Origin: JAIVGV01 sp035295985 | GTDB lineage: Bacteria; Acidobacteriota; Blastocatellia; Pyrinomonadales; Pyrinomonadaceae | Reading direction: 5' to 3' | Assembly: GCA_035295985.1 (NCBI GenBank) | Contig: DATHBT010000286.1 | Coordinates: 1 to 17,407, forward strand | DNA: 17,407 nt | Shown here: in pieces, positions 1 to 8,111 of the stretch | How positions within the stretch are numbered: the first letter of the stretch is position 1 | Layout: every line of letters starts with the position of its first letter | Made by a program: the position numbers and the translations under genes | Notes under the pieces: model-generated | What the model was told of the DNA's origin: nothing | Databases searched by the model: none | The model's input: only the letters and a program-made list of their open reading frames with translations

Positions 1-47
1 GCGAGCAGGCTCGCGCAGGCGGCGAGCGAAACAAATCTCTTCAACAT
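1..47 (-). CDS. N-terminus of an exported protein, cut by the window edge
   Basis: Only the first 15 codons are present, reading MLKRFVSLAACASLL. The ATG is at 47-45 on the minus strand. It is preceded by a perfect GGAGG at 59-55 with a 7-nt spacer, the best ribosome binding site in the window. The peptide has a basic start followed by a hydrophobic stretch, as in a Sec signal. A possible lipobox (LAAC) is present but sits very close to the start for a lipoprotein. The product cannot be named. The gene lies downstream of the D-aminoacylase gene on the same strand, 142 bp away, so co-transcription is possible. The start is well supported; the function is unknown. Confidence 0.6.
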   Translation of the reverse strand, partial: MLKRFVSLAACASLL

Positions 48-150
48 GATGCTGCCTCCAAATTCTTCTTCCGTGCCCGGCCCGCGGCCGGACGTTTCAG
101 GACGGCGGCCACGCGCGGGCCGCGCTCGATGAGGGCTGCGCCGCGCCGGG

Positions 151-168
151 GCCGCCCGCGCGGGCGGC
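151..168. repeat. Perfect 18-bp GC palindrome downstream of the amidohydrolase
   Basis: GCCGCCCGC followed directly by GCGGGCGGC forms a perfect palindrome in the gap between the amidohydrolase stop codon (190) and the next minus-strand start (47). It could form a hairpin at the 3' end of the amidohydrolase transcript. There is no T-run after it on the minus strand; a TTTTTATA stretch lies before it instead, so a classic intrinsic terminator is not shown. The rest of 48-189 is GC-rich with no further feature that I can support. Confidence 0.35.
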
Positions 169-189
169 GGCGCGCGGCGCTATAAAAAC

Positions 190-1824
190 TTAAGGGGCCG
201 GAGCATGCTGCGCCCGCGCCGCGCCGGGGCCGCGCAACGCCGCGCCGGGCCGCGCGCCCGTCGCCTGCCCCTCGGCTATGACGGCGACGCCGTTGACGAG
301 GACGTGGCCGATGCCGACCGGGTACTGGTGCGGCTGCTCGAAGGTGGCGCGGTCGGCGACGGTCGCGGGATCGAAGACGACTATGTCGGCGGCGAATCCT
401 TCGCGCAGCAGGCCGCGGTCGGCGAGGCGGAAGGTCTGCGCGGGCAGCGAGGTCATTTTGCGGATCGCGTCTTCGAGCGAGACTACCTTCAGCTCGCGCA
501 CGTAGCGGCCGAGCACGCGGGCGTTGTTGCCCGTCCCGCGCGGGTGCGGCACGCCCTCGCCCGCGCGGCGCACGCCGGCGTCGGAGGCGATCATCGTGAA
601 CGGCTCGCGCATGATCAGTTGCACGTCGCGCTCGTCCATCGAGTGATAGACCATCTGCGCCCCGCCGGCCGCGTACATGTCGAGAATCTGATCGATCTGT
701 GAATCAACGTCCGACTTGCTGCGGACTTCCTTCGTGATCGCGGCGATGGACTTGCCGTTAAACGCAGGGTTCGCTTGGTGGCTGGCGACGATGGCGAAGG
801 AGTAGTCCTTCACGCCGCGGCTCTTCAAGGCGTCCTTCATGCCGGCGACGATCCGCTTGCGCGTCTCCGCGTCACTCAGACGCTTCTTCCCCTCCTCGCG
901 CCCGCCTTCGAGCGCCCAGGAGGGGAGCTGCGAGTCGAGCGACGTGGAGGAGGCCGCGTAGGCGTACTGATCGACCGTCACCTGGAGGCCGCGCTCGCGC
1001 GCGTCGCGCACCATCTGGATCGTCTCCGGGCTTTTGCCCCACAGCCGCTTGCTGCTGATCTTGAAGTGCGAGATTTCGACGGGAAGGCCGGCGCGCTCGC
1101 CGATCTCTATGCTCTCGCGGATCGCCTCGCGGACGTGCTCGCCCTCGTTGCGCATGTGCGTGGCGTAGAGTCCGCCGTGGCGCGCTGCGGCGCGGGCGAG
1201 GCCGACGACCTCCTCTGTCTTCGCGTAGGTGCCGGGAACGTAGATGAGGCCGGTCGAGAGTCCGACCGCGCCGTCCGCCATCGCGCGCTCGACGATCTCC
1301 TCCATCCGCCGCTGCTCCTCCGCGGTGGGCGCGCGGTTCTCTAGCTTCAGGACCTGCTGCCTGACCGTGCCGTGGCCGACGAGCGTGGCGAGGTTGACGG
1401 CGAGCGGCGTCTCGCGGATGCGCCCGAGGAATTCACCCACGTCGTTGGCCGACGATCCGCAGTTGCCGGAGACGAGCGTCGTCACGCCCATGCGCGTGAA
1501 GTTCTCGGCCTCGGGCTGGCGGTAGATGCCCTCGACGTGCGCGTGCACGTCGATGAAGCCGGGCGCGACCACCTGGTTGCGCGCGTCGAGAATCGCGCGC
1601 GCCTCGCCCGGCGAGACTCGGCCCACGCGCGCGATGCGGCCGTCTTTGATCGCCACGTCCGCGCGGAACCAGGGGTTGCCCGTGCCGTCCACGACGCGCC
1701 CATTCGTGATGACGAGATCGTAAGTCGGCTCGGCCGCCAGTTGGCTGAAGGGCGCGAACGCGGCTAGGCCCGCGGACAGCAGGGCTGCCGCGAGCACGGT
1801 CGTGAGTCTCGGACGGGCGATCAT
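190..1824 (-). CDS. Secreted N-acyl-D-amino-acid deacylase (D-aminoacylase, amidohydrolase family)
   Basis: 544 residues. A Sec signal covers about residues 1-31 (hydrophobic core at 8-24), so the enzyme is probably periplasmic. The family uses zinc to hydrolyse N-acyl-D-amino acids to the free D-amino acid and the acid. Visible motifs are the metal motif HAH at 94-96 in GFIDVHAH, GNCG with Cys122, His223 in YATHMRNEGEH, His253 in EISHFK and Asp415 in ASDAG. Their spacing matches Cys96, His220, His250 and Asp366 of the Alcaligenes D-aminoacylase, so it looks catalytically intact. The last ~25 residues are an Ala/Gly/Pro-rich tail. The start is the ATG at 1824; only a weak GAG lies upstream. 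The gene follows the Oar-like receptor by 110 bp and a strong hairpin separates them. The acyl and side-chain preference (neutral, D-Glu or D-Asp) cannot be read from sequence. A role on wall-derived D-amino acids is inference. Confidence 0.88.
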   Translation of the reverse strand: MIARPRLTTVLAAALLSAGLAAFAPFSQLAAEPTYDLVITNGRVVDGTGNPWFRADVAIKDGRIARVGRVSPGEARAILDARNQVVAPGFIDVHAHVEGIYRQPEAENFTRMGVTTLVSGNCGSSANDVGEFLGRIRETPLAVNLATLVGHGTVRQQVLKLENRAPTAEEQRRMEEIVERAMADGAVGLSTGLIYVPGTYAKTEEVVGLARAAARHGGLYATHMRNEGEHVREAIRESIEIGERAGLPVEISHFKISSKRLWGKSPETIQMVRDARERGLQVTVDQYAYAASSTSLDSQLPSWALEGGREEGKKRLSDAETRKRIVAGMKDALKSRGVKDYSFAIVASHQANPAFNGKSIAAITKEVRSKSDVDSQIDQILDMYAAGGAQMVYHSMDERDVQLIMREPFTMIASDAGVRRAGEGVPHPRGTGNNARVLGRYVRELKVVSLEDAIRKMTSLPAQTFRLADRGLLREGFAADIVVFDPATVADRATFEQPHQYPVGIGHVLVNGVAVIAEGQATGARPGAALRGPGAARAQHAPAP

Positions 1825-1850
1825 TTAAAGCGCGCTCAAGTAAGTCGTCG

Positions 1851-1897
1851 GCCGCGCCCGCCGCGCCCCGACTTCAGACGGGCGCGGCGGGCGCGGC
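1851..1897 (-). terminator. Strong 18-bp stem-loop 3' of the Oar-like gene
   Basis: The arms at 1851-1868 and 1880-1897 pair perfectly over 18 bp, nearly all G-C, around the 11-nt loop CGACTTCAGAC. The hairpin sits 38 bp after the Oar-like stop codon and before the amidohydrolase start. No T-tract follows on the minus strand, so it may be a Rho-independent-like pause, a stabilising 3' end or a processing site rather than a textbook terminator. Confidence 0.55.
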
Positions 1898-1934
1898 GTG
1901 CGGGCCTCCGGCGGGCCGTGCGGCCGGCGCGCGG

Positions 1935-4900
1935 CTAGAAGTTGAACTTGGCCGCCCACTGCACCTTGCGCGAGGTGCTCGCGGTCGTGCCGAGTATCTG
2001 GCCGAACGATCCGCTGGTGAGCACTAGGTTCGCGTCCGGGACGGCGAACGACGGCGTGTTGGTCGCGTTCTGCACCTCCATGCGGAACTCCAGGTTGCGC
2101 GTCTCGTCGAAGCGGAAGCGCTTGCCCATCGTCAGATCGATGTTGAAGAACGAGGGGCCGGTGAAGAAGTTCCGGCCGACGTTGCTGAACTCGCCCGGCG
2201 CGGGCACGAAGAAGCGCGCCCGCTGCTCGGCCGTGAAGAAGACGTTACGCCCGTTTTCAAGGACGGTGCTCCCCATGTCGGGCGAGCAGCCGTTGCAGCT
2301 CGCCGGGGTCTGCACGACCTGCGAGAGCGTGTTCGAGCCTGCGAAGACCGTGAACGGGCGGCCCGAATAGATGCGGGCGATGCCGCCCAACTGGAAGCCG
2401 CCGAGCAGGAAGTCCGTGACCCCGCCCCAGTCCGAGCCCCAGCGCCGCCCGCGGCCCCACGGCAACTCGTAAAGCGCGTAGCCCTGCAGGGCGTGGCGGC
2501 GGTCGAAGTCGGAGCGCGCGTAGTTGAGATCGCGGTTGTTGATGTCGAAGGGCGTGTTGGCCGACGACTGGCCGGTCGCAGCGCGGTTGGCGACGGCGAA
2601 GGCCGGGTCGAACGAGCGCGTGTCCTCGCTCTTGGCGAGCGTGTAGCTGCCCTGGAAGCTGAGCCCCTGCGAGAAGCGGCGGCTGAGCTGGACTTCGAGC
2701 GCGTTGTAGCGCGAGCGGTCGTTGCTCTCGATGACGTTGACCGCGCCGGTGAACTGCGGGTAGGGCTGGAAGTAGAACGGGCCGATGCCGTTGCCCTGGT
2801 TCGCGATCAGGTTGCTGACGCCGGGCTGCGCGGCGAAGTTGCCCTGCACGCCCTGCGCGATCAGGAACGCCGCCTGCGCGACGGCGTTGCCGGCGACGAG
2901 GTTCGAGGTGGTCGTGCCGTTCGCGAGCGTGACGGGGCCGGCGAGCGTCTGGCGGCGGAGGAAGGCCGAGCCGGTCTCGCGCACGCCGCCGACGAGTTGG
3001 AGACGCGAGTCGCCGGCGAGCAGCGCGTTGATGCGCGCGCTGTTGCCGGTGTTCTGTAGCTCGAGGAAGTCGTTGAGGAAGCCGTTGCCGGTGATGTCAA
3101 CCTGGTTGGCGTCGTAGCCGCCGAAGAGGTTGCGGCCCTGCCGGCCGATGTAGTTGACCTCCAGCACGGTCTTCCAGCCGATCTCGCGCTGGAAGCTGAC
3201 CGAATACTGGTGCGTGCGCGGGTAAACCAGTTCGGGATCGACGACCGTCAGCGTGCCCGTCCCGAAGGCGGGCGGCGTGCGGAATTGCAGCGGCGTCACG
3301 TCGTTCGAGTTGAGCACGGGCAGGCCGTTTCTGAGCAGCCCGCCGTTCTGGCCGAACGTGTTGTTGGTGACGAGGCGCGTCAGCCCCGGCGCGCTCTGGA
3401 AGATGAACGACGAGAAGACGAAGGTGTTCGTGCGGTCGTAGGCCAGGCGGTAGTTGGCGCGGATCGAAGTCTTGCCCGTCTTGAACGGGTCCCACGCGAA
3501 GCCGGCCGTCGGCGCGAACTGCCTGTAGGAGTCGTCGTAGAGCTTGCCCTCGCCGAAGGTGAAGGCGTTCGTCGGCGGCTCGCCCGCCGCGAGGCGCCGT
3601 TCGGGCCGGAGCACGATGTTGTTCGGCGCGCGGGGGCTCAGGCGCACCTCCCAGCGCAGGCCGTAGTCGAGCGTGAAGTTGGGCCGCAGCTTCCAGGTGT
3701 CCTGCCCGTAGAAGTCGAACTCGGGGTAGCGCGCGTCGTAGGCGAAGCGCGTGCGCGGCGGGCCGAAGGTGGTGTCGTTGATGGCGACGAAGGCCTGGTT
3801 GATCGTGCCGACGCGGCCGAGCAGATCGTTGATCATGCTCTCAAGGCGCGAGCGGTCGGCCGAGTTGATCCCCGTCACGTTCGTGTTGTAGTTCGCCGGC
3901 ACGGGGTTGATGCCGGTGCTGAAGAAGACGCGCTCGCGCGTGAGGCCCCCGGCGACCGAGCTGCGGTCGTCGATGTGCTTCTGGAACCGGAGGTTCGTGC
4001 CGAACTTGTAGGTGTGCGAGCCGCGCGCCCAGCTCAGGTTGTCAACGAACTGTAGGGTCTGCGCGGTGCGCGCGTTGTTGACCGGCTCTTCGAGGTTGAG
4101 CGGGTCGGTCGGCAGGTTCAGGATGTAGGGCGGGTTCTCCGTCGGATCGGGGTTGTCGAAGCTGAAGGTGAAGCGGTTGAAGCCGAAGACCGTCTCGTTG
4201 ACGACCGTGGGGGTAATTGACCAGCGGTGGTTGACGGCGAGGTTGCGCGGCGTGCGGTAGGTGTCAACCCAGTTGGGCAGCCCCGGGAAGCGTTGCAGGC
4301 CGCCGTTGACGTTGTCGCCCAGGGTGTTCTGCGCGCCCTGCGCCCAGCGGACGTAGAGGGCGTGCCGGTCGTTGAAGTTGTGATCGACGCGGGCCGTAAA
4401 ATCGTACTGCCGCTCGGTCTGCGGCGCGACGAAAGCGAAGCCCGCGGTGTTCAGGCCGTCGCCGATGTTGAAGTTGTTCGGCAGCGGCGTGAAGGACAGG
4501 ATGCGCTGGACTTGTGGGTCGAGGCTCAGGCCCTGCGGGTTGTTGAGCACGTTGTAGGTGCCGACGGTCAGGCCCGGAAGCGGGTTCCCGGCCGCGTCCA
4601 CCGAGGGGCCGGTCTGCGAGGCGTTGCGGTTGACGCCGCCCTGCACGTAGCGGAACAGCCCGTTGCGCGCCTGCTGCGTGTAAACCGTGCGGTTGACGAA
4701 GAAGGCCTGGCTCGTCCGCAGCAGTTGGATGTTCGAGAAGAAGAAGGTGCGATTCTTGCCGCTGTAAACGGCGTCGCCGCCCTCGCCGAAGCGCGGCAGA
4801 TAGACGGGGCCGCCGATCGAGCCGCCGAAGATGTGCTGCACGAACTGCGGGCGGCCCACGCGGTTGATCTTGTTGACGTACTCGTTCGCGTGGAAGCGCG

Positions 4901-5690
4901 GCGTCTGGTAGAACTCGAAGGCCGTGCCGTGAAACTCGTTCGTGCCCGCGCGCGTCACCAGCGTGACCTGCGCGCCGCTGCTGCGGCCCAGCTCGGCCGT
5001 GAAGTTCGAGGTGACGACCTGGAACTCGGTCAGCGAGTCGGGGTTGGTGCGGATGGGCGTGAAGTTCGAGCCGCCGGCCGTCGTGTCGTTGATGTCTATG
5101 CCGTCCAAGGTGAAGTTGAAGGCGCGGTCGCGCGCGCCGTGGACGTGGACGCCGCCGCCCGTGTTCGAGCCGACCACGACGCCCGGCTGGAAGTTGATAA
5201 ATTCGAGCGGATTCCTTCCGCGGTTGCCGATGATGGGCAGCGCGACGAGCGTGCCCTGCTCCACGGTGTTGCCGATGTTGCCCGACGTGCTCGTCTGCAC
5301 CAGCTCGGCCACGGAGTCAACTGTGACCACCTCCTCGACGCCGCCCGGCTCGAGCCTCACGTCAACGGTCGCCGGCTGGTTGATGTTGACGTTGTTGCCC
5401 TGCGAGATGAACTTCTTGAAGCCTTGCCGCTCGACCGAGACCGTGTAGGTTCCGATCTGCACGGAGTCGAAGGTGTAGGCCCCGCTCTCCGAGGTCTCGG
5501 TGGTGAGCGTGACGCCCGTGCCCTCGCGCGTCAGCGTGACGGTCGCGCCGGCGACGGCCGCGCCCGAAGCGTCGAGCACGTTGCCCGTCACGCGCGAGGT
5601 CGTGCCCTGCGCGAGGGCGGGCGCAGGGGCCGCTAGGACTAGGAGCAGGCAGAGTGCTGCGAGGCGTGCAAGAAGGTGTGGGCTTTTCAT
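1935..5690 (-). CDS. Oar-like TonB-dependent outer-membrane receptor with carboxypeptidase-regulatory domain
   Basis: 1,251 residues. Signal peptide 1-28 (cleavage near ALA-Q). An Ig-like carboxypeptidase-regulatory domain follows at about 32-112 (VTGNVLDASGAAVAGATV). A TonB-box-like stretch EEVVTV lies at 119-124. The plug domain spans about 130-250, with ALPIIGNRGRN, the LDGIDIND element, and LTEFQVVTSNFTAELGRSSG leading into the barrel. The rest is aromatic-rich alternating strand ending in KFNF, a C-terminal Phe as used for outer-membrane assembly. Family members import large substrates or act in outer-membrane and protease secretion functions (Oar of Myxococcus); the substrate is unknown here. 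The ATG at 5690 was chosen because GGAG at 5700-5697 lies 6 nt upstream and a good signal peptide starts there. The frame stays open 34 codons further upstream, but that stretch is not signal-like. A sigma70-like promoter is at 5900-5928. The barrel could bring in products of the hydrolases in this window, but nothing in the sequence ties them together. Confidence 0.92.
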   Translation of the reverse strand: MKSPHLLARLAALCLLLVLAAPAPALAQGTTSRVTGNVLDASGAAVAGATVTLTREGTGVTLTTETSESGAYTFDSVQIGTYTVSVERQGFKKFISQGNNVNINQPATVDVRLEPGGVEEVVTVDSVAELVQTSTSGNIGNTVEQGTLVALPIIGNRGRNPLEFINFQPGVVVGSNTGGGVHVHGARDRAFNFTLDGIDINDTTAGGSNFTPIRTNPDSLTEFQVVTSNFTAELGRSSGAQVTLVTRAGTNEFHGTAFEFYQTPRFHANEYVNKINRVGRPQFVQHIFGGSIGGPVYLPRFGEGGDAVYSGKNRTFFFSNIQLLRTSQAFFVNRTVYTQQARNGLFRYVQGGVNRNASQTGPSVDAAGNPLPGLTVGTYNVLNNPQGLSLDPQVQRILSFTPLPNNFNIGDGLNTAGFAFVAPQTERQYDFTARVDHNFNDRHALYVRWAQGAQNTLGDNVNGGLQRFPGLPNWVDTYRTPRNLAVNHRWSITPTVVNETVFGFNRFTFSFDNPDPTENPPYILNLPTDPLNLEEPVNNARTAQTLQFVDNLSWARGSHTYKFGTNLRFQKHIDDRSSVAGGLTRERVFFSTGINPVPANYNTNVTGINSADRSRLESMINDLLGRVGTINQAFVAINDTTFGPPRTRFAYDARYPEFDFYGQDTWKLRPNFTLDYGLRWEVRLSPRAPNNIVLRPERRLAAGEPPTNAFTFGEGKLYDDSYRQFAPTAGFAWDPFKTGKTSIRANYRLAYDRTNTFVFSSFIFQSAPGLTRLVTNNTFGQNGGLLRNGLPVLNSNDVTPLQFRTPPAFGTGTLTVVDPELVYPRTHQYSVSFQREIGWKTVLEVNYIGRQGRNLFGGYDANQVDITGNGFLNDFLELQNTGNSARINALLAGDSRLQLVGGVRETGSAFLRRQTLAGPVTLANGTTTSNLVAGNAVAQAAFLIAQGVQGNFAAQPGVSNLIANQGNGIGPFYFQPYPQFTGAVNVIESNDRSRYNALEVQLSRRFSQGLSFQGSYTLAKSEDTRSFDPAFAVANRAATGQSSANTPFDINNRDLNYARSDFDRRHALQGYALYELPWGRGRRWGSDWGGVTDFLLGGFQLGGIARIYSGRPFTVFAGSNTLSQVVQTPASCNGCSPDMGSTVLENGRNVFFTAEQRARFFVPAPGEFSNVGRNFFTGPSFFNIDLTMGKRFRFDETRNLEFRMEVQNATNTPSFAVPDANLVLTSGSFGQILGTTASTSRKVQWAAKFNF

Positions 5691-5716
5691 ACTCGTCTCC
5701 TGGGGGATATCAGTTT

Positions 5717-5785
5717 GTCCGCCTGACGGTGCGAACCGCCCGCGGACCCTACAGCCTTGCGCGGACGCGCGAGCGCGTGCGTCCG
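5717..5785 (-). promoter_or_regulatory. Two stem-loops in the 5' leader of the Oar-like gene
   Basis: Hairpin A: GTCCGC at 5717-5722 pairs with GCGGAC at 5742-5747, and an inner CGGT-GCGA-ACCG hairpin lies at 5727-5738. Hairpin B: CGGACGC at 5762-5768 pairs with GCGTCCG at 5779-5785. If transcription starts near 5893, the leader is about 200 nt and hairpin A lies 17 nt before the ribosome binding site. No cobalamin box or other riboswitch signature that I know is visible, so the function is open. Confidence 0.35.
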
Positions 5786-5899
5786 TGGACACACAACACC
5801 CTCGGTTCGAGCCGGACGTTTTACCTGTTGACGAAATAGCGAAGCGGACGCGACACGGGATAAGACTGCTTCGGGGGCCGCGCTTTGTTGAGCAGGCCC

Positions 5900-5928
5900 A
5901 TTCTAGTTAAGACCGGGTCAATAATCAA
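5900..5928 (-). promoter_or_regulatory. Sigma70-like promoter of the Oar-like gene
   Basis: Read on the minus strand, -35 TTGATT (5928-5923) is followed by exactly 17 bp and then -10 TAGAAT (5905-5900). Each box differs from consensus at one or two positions, and the element lies in a locally AT-rich island within a GC-rich window. Predicted transcription starts near 5893, giving a leader of about 200 nt before the ATG at 5690. Confidence 0.5.
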
Positions 5929-5968
5929 AGCTAAAAGTTTTTATCTCCGCGATAAGCTGCCCTGATGA

Positions 5969-6004
5969 GGCCGGCTTAGGCGGATCGCCCGGGTAGAGCC
6001 GGCC
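5969..6004 (+). promoter_or_regulatory. Nested stem-loop upstream of the PabB-PabC gene
   Basis: GGCCGGCT at 5969-5976 pairs perfectly with AGCCGGCC at 5997-6004. A second short hairpin, GGCG-GAT-CGCC, lies inside the loop at 5979-5989. It is about 115 nt before the predicted TTG start. It could belong to an untranslated leader of the folate gene, but its strand and role are not established. Confidence 0.25.
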
Positions 6005-6119
6005 CGTCGCCCCAAACTGCCGGCCGCACTGACTTCGTAGAAAGCAATTCATGTTCCCGCCGCCGGCCGTGTGAAATGGAGCGCGGGGGCGCGAAACTTG
6101 TCGCGGTGTTTACGAAATT

Positions 6120-7994
6120 TTGGATCGAACTTCCGTTTTTTTGGAGACCACCCCCGACCGGCCTCTTCGCGCGAGAAGCGCCGACCTTGACGACACCCGC
6201 GACGCCTGTTTATCTTGCGCCACCTTGACGACCCCTATTTCAGCGTCGGGCGCGGGCGGCGCGTTCCTCGTCTTCGACTTCGCCGACGCCGCGGGCCGTC
6301 CCCGCCGTCTCGCCTTCGCGCGCCCGCGGCGGGTGCTCGCCGCAAACACGGTTGCGGAAGTTCTCCCCGTGCTAGCCGAAGCGCGCCGAGCCGCCGAACT
6401 CGGCTGTTACGCCGCGGGCTACGTCGCGTATGAGGCCGCACCCGCCTTCGATCCCGCGCTCGTCGTGCGCGCGGACCCGGCCATGCCGCTCGCCTGGTTC
6501 GCCGTCTTCGACGAACCCCTCGGCGGCGATCAACTTAGCCGGCCGCGGGGCGACTTCAGCCTTTCCGAGTGGACTCCGACGGTCTCGCGCGCCGACTACG
6601 GACGAAACGTCGCCGCGGCCCGCGAGGCGATAGCGCGCGGCGACACGTACCAGATCAACTACACCTTCCGCCTGCGTTCACGCTTCGTGGGCGACTCGTT
6701 CGCGCTCTACGAGCGGCTGCTCGGCGCGCAGCGCGCCAGTTACTGCGCCTACCTCGACACGGGCTGCCACAAAATCCTCTCTGCCTCGCCCGAACTCTTC
6801 TTCCGCTTCGACGGGCGCGAGGTCGTGACGCGCCCGATGAAAGGCACGGCGCGCCGCGGCCTCTGGGCCGAGGACGACGACGCGCGCTCGCTCGCGCTCT
6901 CGACCTCTGAGAAGAACCGCGCGGAGAACGTGATGATCGTCGATCTGCTGCGGAACGACCTCGGCCGCGTCGCCGAGACCGGGTCGGTGCAGGTCTCCGA
7001 CCTCTGCCGCGTCGAGCGATACCCGACCGTTTTCCAGTTAACCTCGACCGTCTCTGCGCGCGCCCCGCAGGGCACGCGACTCGAAGACATCTTCCGCGCG
7101 GCCTTCCCCTCCGGCTCCGTCACCGGCGCGCCGAAGGTCAGCACCACGCGCCTCATCGCCGCGCTCGAAGACTCGCCACGCAACATCTACTGCGGGGGCG
7201 TCGGCCTCATCGCGCCCGGCGGCGAGGCGGTCTTCAACGTCGCCATCCGCACCGTCCTCATCGACGCCGAAACGGGCGAGGCGGAGTACGGCGTGGGCGG
7301 CGGCATCACTTGGGACTCCGACGCGGGCGAAGAGTATGAAGAGGCTCTGACGAAAGCGTCCGTGCTCACCGAAGAGCGGGCCGATTTTTGTCTGCTCGAA
7401 ACGATGCGGCTCGTAGGCGGCGAGTACGCGCGCCTCGAACGCCACGTCCGGCGCGTGCTCTCGTCCGCCCACTATTTCGACTACCCCGCCTCGGAAGATC
7501 GGCTGCTCCGCGCGCTCCGCGAACACGCCGACTTACACCCGCGCGACGCGCGACGCGCGAGGCTGCTGCTCCCCTCGGACGGCGACGCGCGAGTCGAGAG
7601 CGAACCGCTCGACGCGTGGCCCGCGGGGCCTGTCCGCGTCTCGCTCGCCCTCACGCCCGTTGCGCGCGCCGACCGCTTCCTCTACCACAAGACGACGAGG
7701 CGTGATGTTTACGAAGCGCGCCGGGCCGAGCAGCCCTCGGCCTTCGACGTGCTGCTCTGGAACGAGGATGGCGAGGTGACGGAGTTCACGCTTGGCAATG
7801 TCGTCGTCGAACTCGGGGGGACACTCTACACGCCCCCGCGAGAGTCGGGCCTGCTGGCCGGCACGATGCGCGCCGAAATGATCGAGCGCGGCGAGGTGGC
7901 GGAGCGCGTCATCACGGTGGCAGAGCTTGCCGGCGCGACGCGGCTCTGGCTCGTCAACAGCGTCCGCGGCCGCGTTGCCGTCAAGCTGGACTGA
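6120..7994 (+). CDS. pabB: Aminodeoxychorismate synthase component I fused to aminodeoxychorismate lyase (PabB-PabC)
   Basis: 624 residues, cytoplasmic, making p-aminobenzoate for folate. Part 1 turns chorismate plus ammonia into aminodeoxychorismate; part 2 splits off pyruvate. The chorismate-binding domain covers about 155-415, with GDTYQINYT (175-183), SPELFF (223-228), PMKGT (239-243), SEKNRAEN (263-270), RNDLGRV (278-284) and FPSGSVTGAPK (329-339). Lys241 in PMKGT marks aminodeoxychorismate synthase; anthranilate synthase usually has Ala there. The PabC-like class IV aminotransferase part is about 422-624, with LLETMRL, RLERH, the candidate PLP lysine Lys524 in YHKTTRRDVY, and EFTLGNVV. 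The amidotransferase PabA is not in the window. The start is a TTG with no ribosome binding site; a stop at 6072 and the lack of other in-frame ATG/GTG/TTG codons leave TTG 6120 or TTG 6141. The residues VFLETT just after it are typical of the family, so the start cannot be much later. It stands alone, unlinked in function to its neighbours. Confidence 0.93.
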   Translation: MDRTSVFLETTPDRPLRARSADLDDTRDACLSCATLTTPISASGAGGAFLVFDFADAAGRPRRLAFARPRRVLAANTVAEVLPVLAEARRAAELGCYAAGYVAYEAAPAFDPALVVRADPAMPLAWFAVFDEPLGGDQLSRPRGDFSLSEWTPTVSRADYGRNVAAAREAIARGDTYQINYTFRLRSRFVGDSFALYERLLGAQRASYCAYLDTGCHKILSASPELFFRFDGREVVTRPMKGTARRGLWAEDDDARSLALSTSEKNRAENVMIVDLLRNDLGRVAETGSVQVSDLCRVERYPTVFQLTSTVSARAPQGTRLEDIFRAAFPSGSVTGAPKVSTTRLIAALEDSPRNIYCGGVGLIAPGGEAVFNVAIRTVLIDAETGEAEYGVGGGITWDSDAGEEYEEALTKASVLTEERADFCLLETMRLVGGEYARLERHVRRVLSSAHYFDYPASEDRLLRALREHADLHPRDARRARLLLPSDGDARVESEPLDAWPAGPVRVSLALTPVARADRFLYHKTTRRDVYEARRAEQPSAFDVLLWNEDGEVTEFTLGNVVVELGGTLYTPPRESGLLAGTMRAEMIERGEVAERVITVAELAGATRLWLVNSVRGRVAVKLD

Positions 7995-8018
7995 CGCTGC
8001 GCGGGTAGAGACGCCGTC

Positions 8019-8063
8019 AAAAAACAGCGGGGCGATCCGTGCTGGATCGCCCCGCTGTTTTTT
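8019..8063. terminator. Bidirectional intrinsic terminator between convergent genes
   Basis: The 20-nt arms at 8019-8038 and 8044-8063 pair perfectly around the 5-nt loop GTGCT. The stem core is CAGCGGGGCGATCC, with an A-run on the left and a T-run on the right, so it works as a hairpin plus U-tract on both strands. It lies 24 bp after the PabB-PabC stop and 48 bp after the stop of the minus-strand glycosidase. It is the clearest terminator in the window. Confidence 0.93.
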
Positions 8064-8111
8064 TAGGCGTGGTCAGTCTGTTTTACGCCGCCGGCCTGAC
8101 CTCACGCACGA

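Larger units (their letters stand above)
5691..6119. other. Divergent intergenic region between the Oar-like and PabB-PabC genes
   Basis: 429 bp without a gene. From left to right it holds the Oar-like ribosome binding site (5697-5700), two hairpins in the Oar-like leader (5717-5747 and 5762-5785), a sigma70-like promoter for the Oar-like gene (5900-5928), and a nested hairpin in the probable PabB-PabC leader (5969-6004). From 6005 to 6119 I see no clear promoter or ribosome binding site for the plus-strand gene. Short open frames across it carry low-complexity Arg/Ala/Pro peptides and look non-coding. Confidence 0.6.

Noticed and set aside
4227..5636. 469-codon plus-strand open frame opposite the Oar-like gene
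   Set aside because: It is the antisense of a clearly coding gene. Its product is Val/Arg/Ala/Asp-rich with no domain; long antisense frames are expected in GC-rich DNA.
5691..5893. Cobalamin riboswitch upstream of the TonB-dependent receptor
   Set aside because: No B12-box-like GCCACTG or matching architecture was seen in the leader.
5961..6010. Hammerhead-ribozyme-like CTGATGAG followed by a perfect stem
   Set aside because: The conserved GAAA after stem II is missing (CGTC is found instead) and no matching stems I and III are visible.
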